From the NCBI RefSeq assembly GCF_000743355.1, contig NZ_JQEI01000002.1, positions 124,001-188,000 of the forward strand: a DNA stretch of 64,000 nt, written 5' to 3'. Made by a program: the position numbers and the translations under genes. Positions within the stretch are counted from its first letter, which is position 1. Each line of letters starts with the position of its first letter. The notes under the pieces are model-generated. The model had not been told where the DNA came from, did no database searches, and saw only the letters and a program-made list of their open reading frames with translations. This document shows, one piece after another, positions 46,301 through 53,618 of the stretch. This DNA is from Serratia sp. Ag1. Its GTDB lineage: Bacteria; Pseudomonadota; Gammaproteobacteria; Enterobacterales; Enterobacteriaceae.

Positions 46301-49300
46301 AAACAGTTGTGATTGTTATTCCATTCCACCACCAGCGGCAGGGTATTGATGTACAAGCCGACGCTTTCCGCAATCCCCTCAATCGGCAGGTTACGGCCAG
46401 ACAGCGTGGTGCCTACCAGCGTCACGTCCTGCTGGCTGTATAAGTGCAAGAGCTTGTGCCAAGCAAATTGCAGCATCACATTCAGCGTCACCCCGTGGTT
46501 CAGGGCGAGTTGCTGCAACGATGAAAACACGGCAGCGGGTAACAGGCGCTTGAGCGTAGTCTGTTCGGTGTCTGTTACGCTTTTTACCTCGTAAGGCACG
46601 CTGAGCAGGTAGGAAATATCGTTGGCCTGGCATTGATCGATCTGCCGCCGTTGCCAATAGGCCCGGCTCTGTTCCGCCTGCTGTTGATAATAGCGCTGCG
46701 CTTGCAGATAGGTAGTTTCCTGCCGGGTCTCTGGCCGCTGCCCCGCCAGCAATTGCCGGTAGGTTTGATGCACATACTCCAGCAGAAGCTGGCCGCTCCA
46801 ACCGTCAGTAATGCTGTGGTGTACGGTATATACCAGGCAATAATGCTGCTCGCTAATCCGCGCCAGCCGCAAGCGGAACAGGCCGGGTTGCTGCAAATCA
46901 AATGCCTGAGTGCGCTGCTGCTCGCACAGCTGGTTCAACGCCTGTTGCCAATCCTCTGTTCGCTGGTAATCCACATATTGCCAATCGATAGCGACTTCAG
47001 CGCAAACCACCTGTAGCGGCTGCCATTGCCAGTTAAAACCGGTGCGCAGGATCGGGTAGCGCGCCGCCGCCAGTTCCCACGCCTGTCGATAGCGCACCAG
47101 ATTGAGATCGGTCAGGTAATCCAGCACCATTTGCACGCGATAACTCGGATCGTCCGGCTGGCTGAAGTGATGGTAAATAAACCCTTGTTGCAGGCTATTG
47201 CAGGGGAAGATCGCCTGCGGCGCATAGCGCTGTTGCAGCGCCTGCTGCACCGTTGCAGGCAGATCGGCACCGATTGCCATCGGTAAACTGGCACTCTGTT
47301 CAATCAACAGATGCAATTCATGGGTAAATTGCCGGGCCACCTCCGCCAATGCCTGCGGCGTCAGCATGCCGTCCAGGCGGAAACCGAGTTGCTGGTCGGC
47401 GATCCAGCTATTGAGGATCAGCAGATCGCGGCTGGTATTGGCCGGGTGGCTGTTTTGCCCGGCGAACTCGCTCAACAGTTGCCAGTCCGCCCCGCGATCG
47501 GCAAATTGCCCCAGATAGTTGAAAACCACACCGGGATAACGCAGTTCGGTTTCCCGGCTCCGCAGCACGCCATAACCGATGCCGTGATTGGGCACCGCCG
47601 CCAGCGCGGCCTGAACTAACCCGAGATCCGCCTGCGGGTTATCCGCCAGACTGAAGCTCACCGGATACAATGCGGTGAACCAGCCAAGCGTGCGCCCAAC
47701 GTCCATGTGTCCACCGGGTAAATCGCGCCCATGGCTTTCTAACATCAGCGTATGGTTGCTTGCCGGGCTGTAATGGCGCAGGGTGCGCAACAGGGCGGTG
47801 AGCAACACCTCATTCACTGGCTCATTCATCTGCATCAGCCGCTCAGTAGCCACCGCGTCCAACCGGTCATAATGCAGGTTCAGCTTATCGCTCAAGGTGA
47901 AAGCAGCGCGATAATCCCGCTGCTGCGCGCATTGCCGCTGCCAGTAATCCGCTTCGCTGGCATCAAGCGGAACATAATCCAGCAAGGCATTGACCCATTG
48001 CCGATAGCTGGCAGATTTGGGCCCCAAGGCTTCGCCAAGATACAGGCGGCGCAGATCTTCCACCAGAATGCGCCAGGATACTGCATCAATAATCAGGTGA
48101 TGGCAGGCAAAGAAAATACGCGCAGAACCGTCCTGATACCCCTCAACGTAGCCAAACTGCCACAGCGGCCCCTGCTGGTAATCAAAACCGCTTTGCCAGG
48201 TGCCGAACAGCGCCGCCAATTCGGCCTCGGTAAGCTCGGCTCGGTTGCAGCGCTGGATGGGCTGAGCAGCCAGTTGCGCCTGATAATGCTGGTGGTAGCC
48301 TTGGTTATCCTGCGTAAAAGCGGCACGCAGCATGTCATGGTGACGCGCCAGCTCATCGATTGCCCGCTGCAAACGCCCCAAATCCAAGGCCGGAACCCGG
48401 ATCAGGAAGGATTGGTTCCAGTAATTATCCTGTTCAAATCCCTGCTCGAAGAACCATTGCTGGGTGGGGGCCAGAGGAAGGCTGTGGCTGAGGTTGCCCT
48501 GCTCCGCCAACTGCGCGTCGGGCAAGGCTTCGGCGGCAAGGTTCTCCAGCAACGCAGCAATCGAACGGTGCTGATAGAGATCCTGAGTGCGGCATGCCAT
48601 GCCCACTCGGCGCATCTCCGACACCAGCCGGATCGCGGTGATCGAATCACCGCCAAGGCGCAAGAAATCATCGCCGATCCCGATATCCTCCCGCCCCATC
48701 ACCTGTTGCCACACCGCCTGCAACTGCTTTTCCTGGTAGGTACTGGCTGGGCGATAGCCCTGGCTGGCCTGGTTGTAGTCCGGCTCCGGCAACGCGCGCG
48801 TATCCAGCTTACCGTTAATGGTCAACGGCAGCGCCAGCAGTTGCACCAGCGCGGTCGGCACCATGTAGTCCGGCAGCAGCTCAGCCAACCGGCGTTTTAC
48901 CTGCTCGTCATTCAGCGTTATCTCCGCCACGTAATACGCCACAATGCGCGGCGTCTCACGCCCCCGGATCACCACGGCGCAGTGAGCCACCGACGTCACC
49001 GCCACAAAGGCCTGTTCGATCTCGCTGAGTTCGATCCGATGGCCACGGATCTTGACCTGAAAATCGTTACGGCCAACATATTCCAGTTCACCGCCAGGCA
49101 GCCAGCGGACAATATCGCCGCTACGATAAAGCCGCTGATACTCAGCTGCGTCTGCCGCCGCGAAAGGATTGGCAATAAACTTTTCCTGCGTCAGTTGAGG
49201 CTGATTCAGGTAGCCCCGCGCCAGCCCAAGCCCGGCAATATACAGCTCACCGGCCACGCCAAGCGGCAGCGGTTGCTGCTGCTGATCCAGCACATACAAA

Positions 49301-51597
49301 CGCACACCAGGCAGTGGCCGCCCGATATTCTTGGCCCCGTTGTAACGATAAAGATTGATCGACGAGCAGACGCTCGCCTCTGAAGGGCCGTAGCCGTTAA
49401 ACAGCCGATGCCCCAAACTGGTGTAGTGATCAAGACACACCTGCGAGGTGGCTTCCCCCGCCACCACCATCCGCGCTAAACAGCCCGGTATTTTCGGCTG
49501 TAGCTTTAATAACGCTGGCGGTAGGATGGCAAACTCAACCTGATGCAGCTCAATCAGGGCCAACAGCGCAGGCAGATCGTGGCGCTGTTCTTCGGATGCC
49601 ACCACCAGCCGATGCCCGCCGCACAGGGCGATGTAGGTTTCCGCCACATGGGCATCAAACACCACGGACGCAAATTGCAGGCAGCACAGCGTTTCATCAG
49701 GTTCGCTGATGGTGGCCTGAAACCCGCGAACCATGTTCAGCACCCCTTGGTGCTCCAGCAGGGTGCCCTTGGGCTGGCCCGTGGTCCCCGAGGTATAAAT
49801 CACATAGGCTAACTGCCGGGGATCGATCTCGACCGCCAACGGCTCTGAGTCATCAGCCTGATCCTCGGCCACCTCATCCCCTGCCCACAGCTCTGCGGGC
49901 AGGGCCATCTCCTGCAGCTTCGCCCGCAACCCCTGTTCGGTAATCAATAATGGTGCCCCGCTATCGGCCAGAATATAGCTGATGCGCTGCTTGGGGAGTT
50001 GGGGTTCCAGCGGGATATACGCCGCCCCGGTTTTCATAATCGCCAACATAGTGACGATCATCTCTATGCCTCGGTTCAGACAGAACGGTATCAGGGTATC
50101 TGCACCGATACTTTTTTGCGTGACGCGCTGATATTGCTCTGCGATCCGGCGGGCCAGCCGGTTACTTTTCTGTTCCAACTGGCGATAGGTCAATTGTTGC
50201 CGATCATCAACCAAGGCGATGCGCTGTGGGTATTGCTGTGCCTGATGGGCAATCGCCTGTGGCAAAGTACCCGCCGCCATTGTTACCACTGATGGCTGAG
50301 CGTTCCAGTCAATCAGTTGCTCCTGCCGCTGGGCCGGAGTGAGCAGCGGCAAGCGGCTCAATGGTTGTTCCGGCTGTTGCAACGCCTGATGCAATAACTG
50401 TTGGTATTGCTCGGCCATGGCAGTGATTTGCTGTGCAGCAAACCGCTCCGGCACATAGCGAATGCGGAATGCGATATGTTCACTCTGTTCCTGATACTCC
50501 AGCACCAACTCCGCATTTGCCAGGCTATGGTCAAACCGGTGGTTACAGCACGCCTGGCACCCCGCCAGATCCAAGGTCAGGTTGTTGAGATGGGCCTGCG
50601 CAAAGCTGACATTCAAGCGCAGCCCGCTGTTTTGCAACACTTCGTAGATCGGCCAACGGGTAAAACGTAAGCCCGGCCTGGCTTTCAATGCACGGCTGTG
50701 AGCGAGAGTCCGCGAGTAAATATCCGCAAAACTCTCCTCTGGATGAACCAAGAATGGGAACACCGCCGTGTTCACCTGTGCCCCTAATTTCAGATGGCTA
50801 CCGCTCTCCATCGAAACCGGGTAAGCAATATGTACGGCATCGCTTTGGCATTGACGAGCGATCAATAATGCCCAGAGCGTTTTGAAGATGAGGAATGCGT
50901 TAGCATGCCTGACGGGTGATTTCAGCGCGTGCCACTTTCTGAGAGAGAGTGAGAATTGTACATGTTGCGCTGATAATTGATTATCCGTACTTTGAATATA
51001 GGGGAGTTCATTCGTCTTCGGCAGGCCGTGTAACGCTTTTTGCCAAAACTCCGTTGCATTCTCAGCCGAGAGTTTATTTAATTTAAGCTGATACTCTTGC
51101 TGTTTTTCGGTGATATCTCCTGCGCGATAAGTTCCATTATCCGGCACGGTTTCATTATTATAAGCCTGCGATATTTCAGCATACAGTTCCGCCGTCGAAA
51201 ATCCATCAACCGTGACATGGTGTAAAACCAGAATAAACTCATATCCATCCTGCTCACCACTCGGGCATACACCATAACGCAACAGCGGCCCGTTATTTAA
51301 ATCAAAAGGCCGGGCAGCCAATTCCGCTAATGCTTGCAGGTTATCGCACCTTTCCAGCGCTGTTAGCGTGCTATTTTCATTTTCACACCATAACAGTTGC
51401 CCATCTTCTTCAACCAAATGACTGTGTAGTAGCGGATACTTGGCAATAACGCTTTTTATCGCTTCCTCAAGCCGATGGATATCCAATGAGCCAGAGAGAC
51501 TCTGATCCATCACCATATTGTACTTGATAGATAAAGGTTCAAGTTGCCATTCTGTCCAAAACAATCTTGTATAAGGTGTTGCTAATGCCGTCTGCAC
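40303..51597 (-). CDS. Three-module non-ribosomal peptide synthetase (C-A-T-E-C-A-T-C-A-T-TE)
   Basis: About 3,764 residues; positions below are approximate and counted from the upstream TTG at 51630. C1: HHVTVDG at 136. A1: TSGTTG at 611, FDAHV at 658. T1: GGDSI at 995. E: HHLIIDAVSW at 1176, then GWFTALYP and NYLGQF. C2: HHSITDG at 1604. A2: FDVSVYD at 2108. T2: GGNSI at 2453. C3: HHMVFDG at 2639. A3: FDLSVYD at 3157. T3: GGSSI at 3502. TE: GWSLGG at 3628, His near 3756. All core motifs are intact, so it should make a tripeptide (or multiple) with a D-residue at position 1. Aligned to GrsA, the pockets read DAAIVAGVC, DVYQMGCIC and DLYLMGIIL; none is a code I know. GTG 51597 is preferred because GAGAGGG lies eight bases upstream. 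The first 300 codons are AT-richer than the rest. No transporter, MbtH or phosphopantetheinyl transferase is nearby. Confidence 0.95.
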   Translation of the reverse strand: MQTALATPYTRLFWTEWQLEPLSIKYNMVMDQSLSGSLDIHRLEEAIKSVIAKYPLLHSHLVEEDGQLLWCENENSTLTALERCDNLQALAELAARPFDLNNGPLLRYGVCPSGEQDGYEFILVLHHVTVDGFSTAELYAEISQAYNNETVPDNGTYRAGDITEKQQEYQLKLNKLSAENATEFWQKALHGLPKTNELPYIQSTDNQLSAQHVQFSLSLRKWHALKSPVRHANAFLIFKTLWALLIARQCQSDAVHIAYPVSMESGSHLKLGAQVNTAVFPFLVHPEESFADIYSRTLAHSRALKARPGLRFTRWPIYEVLQNSGLRLNVSFAQAHLNNLTLDLAGCQACCNHRFDHSLANAELVLEYQEQSEHIAFRIRYVPERFAAQQITAMAEQYQQLLHQALQQPEQPLSRLPLLTPAQRQEQLIDWNAQPSVVTMAAGTLPQAIAHQAQQYPQRIALVDDRQQLTYRQLEQKSNRLARRIAEQYQRVTQKSIGADTLIPFCLNRGIEMIVTMLAIMKTGAAYIPLEPQLPKQRISYILADSGAPLLITEQGLRAKLQEMALPAELWAGDEVAEDQADDSEPLAVEIDPRQLAYVIYTSGTTGQPKGTLLEHQGVLNMVRGFQATISEPDETLCCLQFASVVFDAHVAETYIALCGGHRLVVASEEQRHDLPALLALIELHQVEFAILPPALLKLQPKIPGCLARMVVAGEATSQVCLDHYTSLGHRLFNGYGPSEASVCSSINLYRYNGAKNIGRPLPGVRLYVLDQQQQPLPLGVAGELYIAGLGLARGYLNQPQLTQEKFIANPFAAADAAEYQRLYRSGDIVRWLPGGELEYVGRNDFQVKIRGHRIELSEIEQAFVAVTSVAHCAVVIRGRETPRIVAYYVAEITLNDEQVKRRLAELLPDYMVPTALVQLLALPLTINGKLDTRALPEPDYNQASQGYRPASTYQEKQLQAVWQQVMGREDIGIGDDFLRLGGDSITAIRLVSEMRRVGMACRTQDLYQHRSIAALLENLAAEALPDAQLAEQGNLSHSLPLAPTQQWFFEQGFEQDNYWNQSFLIRVPALDLGRLQRAIDELARHHDMLRAAFTQDNQGYHQHYQAQLAAQPIQRCNRAELTEAELAALFGTWQSGFDYQQGPLWQFGYVEGYQDGSARIFFACHHLIIDAVSWRILVEDLRRLYLGEALGPKSASYRQWVNALLDYVPLDASEADYWQRQCAQQRDYRAAFTLSDKLNLHYDRLDAVATERLMQMNEPVNEVLLTALLRTLRHYSPASNHTLMLESHGRDLPGGHMDVGRTLGWFTALYPVSFSLADNPQADLGLVQAALAAVPNHGIGYGVLRSRETELRYPGVVFNYLGQFADRGADWQLLSEFAGQNSHPANTSRDLLILNSWIADQQLGFRLDGMLTPQALAEVARQFTHELHLLIEQSASLPMAIGADLPATVQQALQQRYAPQAIFPCNSLQQGFIYHHFSQPDDPSYRVQMVLDYLTDLNLVRYRQAWELAAARYPILRTGFNWQWQPLQVVCAEVAIDWQYVDYQRTEDWQQALNQLCEQQRTQAFDLQQPGLFRLRLARISEQHYCLVYTVHHSITDGWSGQLLLEYVHQTYRQLLAGQRPETRQETTYLQAQRYYQQQAEQSRAYWQRRQIDQCQANDISYLLSVPYEVKSVTDTEQTTLKRLLPAAVFSSLQQLALNHGVTLNVMLQFAWHKLLHLYSQQDVTLVGTTLSGRNLPIEGIAESVGLYINTLPLVVEWNNNHNCLQQLQAIQRSLNELDEYGYQPLAELSRGGEALFHTLLVFENYPSVAMHDMPVRIRSTAEKTDYPLNLLAHTTEEGLMLSLAYASQYLSEQKADTLLSLLMTLLAHLPTHLYVPHQQLPLLAAAAPVPPPLNMPATDYRFALHQNFMDWAHRHPDDIAIVDAQGSCRYGELYQAALVLSNQIRQCAGSDSALVAILLDKGRAQIVAVLATLMAGKAYLPMDKSWPEKRRLAIVEQANVGMVLCDEPWQNPAFTTLLLDGAGKAAGVPLEQPLLAPQPVEPDAVAYVIFTSGSTGVPKGVAIAHAAINNTIIEINTRLRVGPQDAAFAISALSFDVSVYDIFGVLSVGGLLVLPSEQQRFQPLAWHQLLLQHRVTIWQSTPALFELLLQHVEQYARSSDSPLRAVMLGGDWVAPALVQRGHAWAAQCRIFNCWGVTESAICSTMYEVGPAEIFNQNIPLGVTLANQALYVLDGTLKPLPQGVVGELYIAGVGLAQGYFNDPERTSERFIYHPNSGERLYCTGDVGRVLENGDIEFLGRIDNQVKLNGYRIELGEIERTLSGVAEIAQCVALVTVNNPRILLYYTASQPMDNAYLHQRLAQTLPEYMRPADLIALESFPLSVSGKIDRRALPEPEATVNQQAYTAPSGEQEKLCCAVWAEVLRCERVGVNDNFYSSGGNSIQAITLCNRLSQALAREVTFAMFSANPTIRQLCQQLDQQAEVHTPWPIAAQAQSRYPLSSSQKRLWFIEELMQGSNLYQVPMLFELGAEIDVDAYQLALQAVVKRHHVLRSTLVEQGEDGNVQFALQQKPLPVERLWVEASEWEEALQSAINRPFNLRKEYPLRHLLIERRAASGQLTCFSLLNFHHMVFDGWSANVLLAELEAHYAFFARDSALVLPELTIQYADYAHWLDNQTENDRHQARQRFWLDNMQGYQLLELPTDYPRPKQFDHRGATVAFRLDAELSDQLRHLARATGVTLHAVLLTGFTLLLGKYSHQQDIMIGAPVANRPHAQLEPLIGLFVNTLALRNVIEPAMRVDEMIRQVFANTLACQEYQDMPLETLVESLNVERDLSRQPLFQVVFSVEQAIGGQQKQPLFTPLDLSDCYQVAKFDLGLMVEDGQPQLAANLNYACALFAPETINGLIQHFQQLLRAMVQAPAEKVANLSLLSADQQRKYLQPAVETRPAADYAYAIHEGFMQWAKDHPHDIALIDSLGSCTYGELYQLALVLANQIRQGQFGDSALVAVVMEKGRAQIVAVLAALMAGRAYLPMDTSWPENRRLSIMQQADCRLVLTDRPWLRDEFGTICLNDRGQARDLPPPSKILPPEPVIPEQLAYVIFTSGSTGVPKGVAIQHVTANNTLVDVNQRLKVGPGDAALAISALSFDLSVYDIFGLLSAGGRLVLPSEKQRYQPDAWCQLMLEHQVTLWLSAPALFELLMQQVEREQLEQNPWLTKVMLGGDWIPVTLPQRCHRWAPQSRFISIGGATEASILSCVYEVTPGAVFQHSIPYGKPLTNQCFYILDQQLNPVPPGIIGELYIGGVGLSPGYFNDPERTAERFIQHPVTGERLYRPGDLGRWLADGNMEFRGRVDNQVKINGYRVELGEIESTMMEFGAIRQCLAIKSGGEQERLIAYYVSDTPLDHPRLLAHMQQRLPAYMVPAAFIFLREFPLNASGKTDRQRLPKPEFAGSGQEYVAPESELERQLCALWQEALKQQRIGVTDDFFACGGSSILAIALCQKMSGLLAESVPVVKLFKHRTIRGMLTVESYQPIQRLNRYQPEAGSLWLIHPAIVGCEAYLNFAQALEGEINCLGVDNYNLYHPQQLSDLSAVATHYLANMEQQGLLEPPTIQLLGWSLGGLIALEIAARLEARGVKSIQLYLLDSFYQAKVNTQEMPDLRQNMLAEMGIHGEAAARALAVEAAEQSISQGLISGRLQHTQVTLFKATQMSAYYQSVAGGKALWLSEDNGIGAVCDQLTVIPLACNHHNIIDCVSEIGSVIRLLR

Positions 51598-51702
51598 GTC
51601 AAATCCCTCTCTGACAAAAAGAACATCCAATAGGTTTAAATTTCAAAAAAATCCTATTTTCAGCCAATAATAAAAAAAACAAACCTTAGCTATTTTAAAA
51701 CA

Positions 51703-51778
51703 TGCCCGAAATAATTAGAGTTACCTGTAAGTGACAGCGCATAGCCAGCACCTGAATAACTTAAAGAATAATGGGTAT
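51703..51778. repeat. Degraded short ERIC-type repeat
   Basis: A 76-bp stretch from cccgaaataattagagttac to aacttaaagaataatgggta is a decayed relative of the intact short element at 52583-52656. The core is missing and several arm positions differ. It lies in the NRPS upstream region, before the MITE. Confidence 0.65.
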
Positions 51779-51786
51779 ATATCTTA

Positions 51787-51876
51787 GAACCCATCCCAAC
51801 AGGCGTCATTATTACGGCCAGCTTGAGCGCTGCCCAGATTAAAAACGGCAATAAAACAGCCTGTTGGGATGGGTTC
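51787..51876. mobile_element. 90-bp MITE with 18-bp terminal inverted repeats and TTA target duplication
   Basis: Perfect inverted ends, GAACCCATCCCAACAGGC at 51787-51804 and its complement at 51859-51876, enclose 54 bp with no coding content. The element is flanked by TTA at 51784-51786 and 51877-51879. A 3-bp TNA-type duplication is typical of some IS5-group transposases, so this may be a deletion derivative of such an IS; the parent is not in the window. The right TTA is the TAA stop codon of the regulator gene. Confidence 0.8.
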
Positions 51877-52512
51877 TTAGTTAGGAACGAAGAGATTTCT
51901 GATGTGTACAAGCCGGGCATTGATGATACTGACCCTGTCCTGATCCCTTAAATTCAATAAAATACGTTGAATGCAGCTACGCGATAACGTTGTACGCTGT
52001 TCGATAAACTTCAGCACTGAGGTATTTGCACGAAAATCCTCAGGAAACTCCATCAAATGCGCCAACATATTTTTTACAATGTCCTCTGACTTATTCTTCA
52101 GGATGTAACTGTCACGTAAATAAAGCAGTGACATCTTGTAAGATACCGCGTTGATATACTCTTTTTGCAAGCCAAGTTTATTGATAAGATTCTGAGCTCG
52201 CGTTCTGGAAAGCTGATATAAACAGCTATAGGGCCCTAACTCTATCGAATAGTGAACCCCAGCCGCTGGATAAAATGACAGGCCGATAACATAGGGGGAA
52301 AAAACGGTAGAAATGATAAGACCATCCTCGAGCCGACAGAGATTGGCACTGCCTCTCTCCAGCAGAAAAACTTTAAAAAAGTCAGGATCATTCTCAACTC
52401 TAATACCTTTAGTTACGTTCTTCTGCTGTTTAGGGATAACCTTTTCTGCATGAGGAATCAGATTATTGAGCAGACGATTAAACGCAGCATAAGGTTTTTC
52501 AATCTTAAACAT
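51877..52512 (-). CDS. Crp-like / IprA-type winged-helix regulator, probable NRPS regulator
   Basis: A protein of 211 residues. The N-terminus (MFKIEKPYAAFNRLLNNLIPHAEKVIPK) resembles the IprA/YaiV group of enteric regulators; a cyclic-nucleotide-type beta-roll follows (VFLLERGSANLCRLEDGLIISTV). The C-terminal part has a helix-turn-helix (FIEQRTTLSRSCIQRILLNLRDQDRVSI). It is co-oriented with the NRPS, 279 bp upstream of it. Coding sequence is AT-rich and rich in Ile, Asn and Lys, unlike the flanking housekeeping genes. A MITE is inserted exactly at its stop codon. Role in NRPS control is inferred from position. Confidence 0.7.
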   Translation of the reverse strand: MFKIEKPYAAFNRLLNNLIPHAEKVIPKQQKNVTKGIRVENDPDFFKVFLLERGSANLCRLEDGLIISTVFSPYVIGLSFYPAAGVHYSIELGPYSCLYQLSRTRAQNLINKLGLQKEYINAVSYKMSLLYLRDSYILKNKSEDIVKNMLAHLMEFPEDFRANTSVLKFIEQRTTLSRSCIQRILLNLRDQDRVSIINARLVHIRNLFVPN

Positions 52513-52582
52513 ACCCCACCGTTTCTTTTAAAAGATAACCAACACGATCAAATTACAGCCTGCAAAATGTAGCATTGAGCTC

Positions 52583-52656
52583 CCCTAAATAATTCGAGTT
52601 GCCTATGGGTGACGGCGCGTAGCCAACACCCAAGCGACTTGAAGTATGACGGGTAT
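52583..52656. repeat. Short ERIC-type palindromic element
   Basis: A 74-bp element running from ccctaaataattcgagttgc to gcgacttgaagtatgacggg. Its arms match the outer ends of the 200-bp elements at 52922 and 61643, but the central ERIC palindrome and the insert are absent. Confidence 0.75.
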
Positions 52657-52877
52657 AATGTTTATCAACTTTCAATTGTATATATGATGGTATAGAAAAT
52701 AGTTCAGCTCTGCATCAGAATCATAAAAATAGAATTTTCATCTAAAAAAATTGATAAAAAATCAACAAACGATATAAAGATCCAAAAAAATGCAATAGCT
52801 ATTACATGTTAAACCAAAAGAACATAATGGGTGGGAGGTTAATAAAAAGAAAACAAAACCTTAATCATGTTAATTAA

Positions 52878-52925
52878 TATACCATATGATTAATACCTCT
52901 TATGAGGTATTAATCATATGGTATA
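52878..52925. other. Perfect 22-bp inverted repeat with 4-base loop
   Basis: The arms at 52878-52899 and 52904-52925 are exactly complementary (ccatatgattaatacctc on the left) around ttat. It is AT-rich and has no adjacent U-tract, so it is not a standard terminator. It may be an operator, a cruciform, or a decayed insertion end; the ERIC element starts at its right edge. Confidence 0.8.
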
Positions 52926-53121
52926 CCCTAAATAATTCGAGTTGCTTGACAAAAACGCAACGCGTTTTTGAACAGCACTTGTGCTGGCCCCGAAGGGGCG
53001 AGGCCCAGATTTGGGCCGAGTCACGCGGCAACGGAGCGAAGCCCCAGGAACTTACTCAAGTAAGTGACTGGGGTGAGAGCAGGAAGCCAACACCCAAGCA
53101 ACTTGAAGTATGACGGGTATA
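52922..53121 (+). repeat. 200-bp ERIC-type element with internal insert (left bracket of the iac cluster)
   Basis: Ends are tataccctaaataattcgag and aacttgaagtatgacgggta. The ERIC core (gccccaggaacttactcaag then taagtgactggggtgag) is at about 53040-53077. An extra segment (ttgacaaaaacgcaacgcg to gccgagtcacgcgg) at about 52945-53030 is not in the basic ERIC; it includes palindromes such as ctggccccgaaggggcg. It is nearly identical in length and sequence, and in the same orientation, to the element at 61643-61842. Confidence 0.85.
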
Positions 53122-53126
53122 CGTTA

Positions 53127-53609
53127 TTATTCTGCCAGATCATAGTAACGACGGTTGAAATACACCAAACCACGTGGGCATTCCGCGACCCGCACCGCCT
53201 GCACTTGGCAATAAAATACTGTGTGACTACCGACTTCATGGAACTCGTTAATCTCACAGTCAAAATTAGCCACCGCCGAGCCCAGCACTGGCGCACCGGT
53301 GGTCAACACTTGCCAGTTGTCGTGGATAAACCGCTGTTCAGAACGCAGGGTAGCGTTGGCAAAAACCCCCGACAATTCACGATGGTGGCTGGACAGTACG
53401 TTCACGCACAGCTTACCGTTCTGTTTAAAATGCAGATTGGCAAATGAGTTACGGTTCATACATACCAGTAAAGTCGGTGGTTGATCGGTCACGCTACAGA
53501 CCGCCGAGGCAGTGAAACCATATTTTCCTGCCGGGCCGTCGGTGGTGATCACCGAGACTGCGCTACCCAGTTGCGCCATGGCATTACGAAATTCAGTTTG
53601 CAGCATCAT
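53127..53609 (-). CDS. iacG: Flavin reductase IacG (HpaC/RutF type)
   Basis: A protein of 160 residues. SAVSVITTDGPAGKYGFTASAVCSVTDQPPTLLVCMNRNS and LCVNVLSSHH are typical of NADH:FMN oxidoreductases of two-component monooxygenases. It should supply reduced flavin to IacA. Three ATG codons lie in a row (53612, 53609, 53606); GAGG is best spaced for 53609. It is last in the iac operon, six bases after iacF. Confidence 0.9.
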   Translation of the reverse strand: MMLQTEFRNAMAQLGSAVSVITTDGPAGKYGFTASAVCSVTDQPPTLLVCMNRNSFANLHFKQNGKLCVNVLSSHHRELSGVFANATLRSEQRFIHDNWQVLTTGAPVLGSAVANFDCEINEFHEVGSHTVFYCQVQAVRVAECPRGLVYFNRRYYDLAE

Positions 53610-53618
53610 CATGTTCCC

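Larger units (their letters stand above)
52513..53126. promoter_or_regulatory. AT-rich intergenic region with three repeats, upstream of the NRPS regulator
   Basis: This 614-bp gap has no supported gene. It contains a short ERIC-type element (52583-52656), an AT-rich stretch at 52660-52880 with likely promoter activity for the regulator, a perfect long hairpin (52878-52925) and a 200-bp ERIC-type element (52922-53121) that ends five bases before the iacG stop codon. Confidence 0.55.

Noticed and set aside
47752-49383. 543-codon open frame on the plus strand
   Set aside because: It lies opposite the A1-T1-E part of the NRPS and has no recognisable domain or ribosome site.
51690-51920. 76-codon minus-strand frame crossing the MITE
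   Set aside because: It joins repeat, MITE and the end of the regulator gene out of frame. No independent evidence for a protein.
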